Origin: Labilithrix sp.
GTDB lineage: Bacteria; Myxococcota_A; Polyangia; Polyangiales; Polyangiaceae
Assembly (NCBI GenBank): GCA_019637155.1
Contig: JAHBWE010000015.1
Location: 186,001 to 250,000 of the forward strand
Length of the DNA stretch: 64,000 nt
Direction of reading: 5' to 3'
In this document: positions 61,536 to 64,000 of the stretch, piece after piece
Layout: every line of letters starts with the position of its first letter
Numbering within the stretch: position 1 is the stretch's first letter
Made by a program: the position numbers and the translations under genes
Notes under the pieces: generated by a model
Told to the model about the DNA's origin: nothing
Database searches by the model: none
What the model saw: the letters and a program-made list of their open reading frames with translations, nothing else

Positions 61536-62888
61536 TCACGATTCGACGTCGATGCGCGCCCCGAGCGCGCGCAGCGTGCCGACGAAGCGGGGGAAGCTCG
61601 TCGCGATGCAGTCCGCGTCCGCGATGCGCGTCGGTCCGCTCGCGTGGAGCGCGAGCACCGCCGCCGTCATCGCGATGCGGTGGTCGCCCTTGCTCTCGAG
61701 GCTCGCCGGCGTGAGCGCTCCTTCCCTGCCGCGAATGACCATCCCGTCGGAGAGCTCCTCGCAGTCGACGCCGAACGCGCGCAGCACGTGGACCATCGTC
61801 GCGACGCGATCGCTCTCCTTCACGCGCAGCTCCTCCGCGTCGCGGATCGTCGTCTCCCCCGTCGCGCGGACCGCGAGCGCGCACGCGATCGGGATCTCGT
61901 CGATCGCGCGCGGCACGATCTCGCCGCCGACGAGCGTGCCGCGGAGGCCCTCTGGCCACGACGTGATCTCGGCGACGGGCTCGCCCGCCTGCTCGCCCTG
62001 CGGCACGACCTCGATCCCGCCGCCCATCAGGCGCACGATCTCGAGGAGCCCCGTCCGGGTCGGGTTCGCCCCGACCCCGCGCACGGTGACGCGCGACCCG
62101 GGCGTGATCTGCGCGGCGACGACGAGGAACGCCGCGGCGGACGCGTCGCCGGGGATGTCGATCGAGAAGCCCTCCATCTTCCCGCTCCACCCCGCCGGAT
62201 CGAGCTCCACCGCGGTCGCGACCGTCTTCAGCGGCACGCCGAGCGCGTGCATCATCCGCTCGGTGTGGTCGCGCGAGAGCGTGGGCTCCTTGAACCACGT
62301 CGTGCCGTGCGCGTAGAGGCCGGAGAGCAGGATCGCGCTCTTCACCTGCGCGCTCGCGACCGGGCTCTCGTACTCGATCTCCTTCAGGTACGTGCCGTCC
62401 GGCAGCGGGCCCACCACGAGCGGCGGCGTGAGGTCGCCCTCCTTCTTCGGGTGCGGGACGCCGTCGATGACGGCGCCGCGCGCGCGGAGCGGGCCCACCA
62501 CGCGCATCATCGGCCGGCGCGTGAGCGAGGCGTCGCCGACGAGCCGCGACGCGAACGGCTGCGCCGCGAGGATGCCGGTGAGGAGGCGCATCGTCGTGCC
62601 GGAGTTCCCGCAGTCGAGGTCCTCCGCCGGCGCGCGGAGGCCGAAGAGGCCGGTGCCCCGAACGCGCAGCGTCGTCGCGTCGACGTCGGTCACCGTCGCG
62701 CCCATCGCGCGCATGCAGCTCGCGGTCGAGACGTTGTCCTCACCGTGCGAAAACTGCCGGATCTCGGACTCGCCCTCGCAGAGCGACGCGAAGAGGAGCG
62801 CGCGATGACCGATGCTCTTGTCGCTGGGGACCGGCACGCTCCCGACGAGCGGCGTGCCGGCGAGCGGATGGACGACGAGGGTGCTCAC
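61536..62888 (-). CDS. aroA: 3-phosphoshikimate 1-carboxyvinyltransferase (EPSP synthase)
   Basis: The 450-residue enzyme joins PEP to shikimate-3-phosphate. Motifs are PSDKSIGHRALLFASL, LDCGNSGTTMRLLTG, SAQVKSAILLSGLYA and the Arg/Lys region RVKESDRVATMVHVL. GTG 62888 gives the proper N-terminus STLVVHPLAG. It shares the operon with cmk and rpsA. The first serine-lysine motif (PSDKS) is normal. Glyphosate-type class cannot be told from this alone. Confidence 0.94.
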   Translation of the reverse strand: MSTLVVHPLAGTPLVGSVPVPSDKSIGHRALLFASLCEGESEIRQFSHGEDNVSTASCMRAMGATVTDVDATTLRVRGTGLFGLRAPAEDLDCGNSGTTMRLLTGILAAQPFASRLVGDASLTRRPMMRVVGPLRARGAVIDGVPHPKKEGDLTPPLVVGPLPDGTYLKEIEYESPVASAQVKSAILLSGLYAHGTTWFKEPTLSRDHTERMMHALGVPLKTVATAVELDPAGWSGKMEGFSIDIPGDASAAAFLVVAAQITPGSRVTVRGVGANPTRTGLLEIVRLMGGGIEVVPQGEQAGEPVAEITSWPEGLRGTLVGGEIVPRAIDEIPIACALAVRATGETTIRDAEELRVKESDRVATMVHVLRAFGVDCEELSDGMVIRGREGALTPASLESKGDHRIAMTAAVLALHASGPTRIADADCIATSFPRFVGTLRALGARIDVES

Positions 62889-62899
62889 GGCGTCGTGAT

Positions 62900-64000
62900 C
62901 TAGCGCACCCAGCCGTTGCGGAGGAAGTTCGCACGACCAGTCGGCCACAAGAGGCAGTTCGGCTTCGAGCCGGGCACCGTGAACACGTGAACGGGATCCT
63001 TCGTCGACGCGTATTCGTCCTTGAGCGACACGACGATGTCGAGCGCGCCGTCGCCGTCGGCGTCGCCGATGGTCGGGACCGCCATCGAGCCTCGCTCCGG
63101 AAGCGGCACTTTGTGGAGCTGTGCGCCCTGCGCGGAGAGGACGTAGAGCGCGCCCGCGCCCTCGTCCGGCGTGTACGTCGCGAAGACGATCTCGGGCACG
63201 CCGTCGGCGGAGAGGTCCGCGACGACGACGCCCGGCGTGAGCGCGCGGCCGTCCTCGGCGTACGCGAACGACCACAGCTCCGTCTTCGCCGCGCTCACCG
63301 CGTGGATCTTGCCGTCGAAGCCCGCGAAGATCAGCTCGAGGCCGGGGACCGCCGCGTCGACGTCCGCGACCGTGACCTGGTTCGTGAGGCCGACGAGGTT
63401 CCCCGCCCCGGCGACCGCGTCGTCGCCGAGCTTCGGGCTGAAGCCGTCGTTCAGGCCCATCACGTAGGCCGGGACGTGGAACGGCGTCTCCCAGCCCGCG
63501 GGCCGCGAGGCGTCCGGCTTCACCACCCAGAGCGCGACGCCGCGGAGGCGATCGTCCTGCGATGCATTCTGCACGCTTCCGACCATGATGATCTCGGGCG
63601 TGCCATCCTTGTCGATGTCGGCGATCGCGGGCGGCGTGTTCGTGAAGTGCGCCTGGTCGCTCGTCGCCTCGTCGTCGGCGAAGCCCTGCTGCGCGAGCGG
63701 GAGGTCGTGGAGGTAGCGCACGCCCGGCGTCTTCGGGCGCTTCCGGAACATCGGGTTCGCGTCCATCGCCGCGCCGGAGCCGTGGAAGAAGCTCGCGTAC
63801 GCGTTGTCGTGCGGCACGACGAGGTCCTGCTTCGCGTCGCCGTCGAGCGCGCCGATCGCGAGGTTCTGATCGTAGAGGCCCGCGAAGTAACACGGCCCCG
63901 GATCGCAGCCCGCGGCGCCGCTCGCGACCGGTGGGAAGCCCGGCACCGGCGTGCCGTTCGCGTGGTACGCGTGGACGATGTCCTTGTCGTTGCGCACGCC
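62900..64000 (-). CDS. FG-GAP/VCBS-repeat exported protein, 5' end beyond window
   Basis: The coding frame runs off the right end, so only about 367 C-terminal residues are seen. It has repeating beta-propeller blades with Ca-type loops: LDGDAKQDLVVPHD, IADIDKDGTPEIIMVGS, VADVDAAVPGLELIFAG, VADLSADGVPEIVFAT and IGDADGDGALDIVVSL. These are integrin-like FG-GAP/VCBS repeats in secreted proteins. Two Cys in GCDPGPCYFAG may form a disulfide. It precedes aroA by 11 bases, possibly in the same operon. Its start and any signal peptide are not visible. Confidence 0.85.
   Translation of the reverse strand, partial: GVRNDKDIVHAYHANGTPVPGFPPVASGAAGCDPGPCYFAGLYDQNLAIGALDGDAKQDLVVPHDNAYASFFHGSGAAMDANPMFRKRPKTPGVRYLHDLPLAQQGFADDEATSDQAHFTNTPPAIADIDKDGTPEIIMVGSVQNASQDDRLRGVALWVVKPDASRPAGWETPFHVPAYVMGLNDGFSPKLGDDAVAGAGNLVGLTNQVTVADVDAAVPGLELIFAGFDGKIHAVSAAKTELWSFAYAEDGRALTPGVVVADLSADGVPEIVFATYTPDEGAGALYVLSAQGAQLHKVPLPERGSMAVPTIGDADGDGALDIVVSLKDEYASTKDPVHVFTVPGSKPNCLLWPTGRANFLRNGWVR
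63563..63573. repeat. TGCA-N3-TGCA palindromic motif
   Basis: TGCATTCTGCA, inside the FG-GAP gene. It is the reverse complement of the copy at 2968. Confidence 0.6.

Overview
The window is GC-rich (about 70 percent), densely coded bacterial DNA. It most resembles a myxobacterium (Myxococcota, Polyangia-like). The signs are many small secreted lipoproteins, PEGA-domain and TPR membrane proteins, a Ser/Thr kinase and a PP2C phosphatase, a PilR-type sigma-54 activator beside several type IV pilins, FG-GAP and DxDGDG metal-binding motifs, and long spurious antisense reading frames typical of such GC content. Assignment below phylum is inference. No tRNA, rRNA or CRISPR array was seen.

Layout. 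1-1486: end of an unidentified gene, a hypothetical protein and a lipoprotein. 1439-5443 (minus): a compact four-gene cassette alternating two homologous Pro-rich lipoprotein-like peptides, each with five PCL motifs, with two radical SAM enzymes: a SPASM enzyme and a B12-binding enzyme fused to an isoaspartyl-methyltransferase-like domain. It reads as an unfamiliar RiPP-like peptide-modification system and is the strongest discovery candidate. 5524-7967: pyrC-carA (pyrimidine synthesis). 8008-13547: lamin-tail lipoprotein, rimO, a small lipoprotein and a large phosphodiester-glycosidase-like exported protein. 13854-16229: PEGA-domain membrane protein.

16260-28147 (plus) is a pilus-related locus: a TMTC-like GT-C protein with TPRs, a PilR-like regulator, a pilin, a DUF2723 GT-C protein that appears to start at CTG, a major pilin behind a clear -24/-12 promoter and before a strong terminator, a membrane-embedded spermidine-synthase-like protein, two more pilin-like proteins and a TPR protein. 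The two glycosyltransferase-like proteins among pilins suggest surface or pilin glycosylation.

28149-48929 mixes a CAP lipoprotein, nagZ-hutI, a minus-strand envelope-modification cluster (two methyltransferases, a GT-C-like protein, a sulfatase-fold protein), an ABC importer of the nucleoside/BMP type without its binding protein, a Flp/TadE-like protein, two polytopic membrane proteins, an anchored FkbM methyltransferase, a Ser/Thr kinase, an acyltransferase and ddl. 48930-51436 is an accessory island: a structured non-coding stretch, a 23S-rRNA-IVP-type four-helix-bundle gene and an IS1182-like transposase. 51437-57963 has a PP2C phosphatase, a lone type III export-gate protein (SctV), a TPR membrane protein, an AI-2E-type transporter, a HIT protein and a PEP-mutase-family enzyme. 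58027-64000 is the conserved aroA-cmk-(lipoprotein)-rpsA block preceded by an FG-GAP protein cut by the window end.
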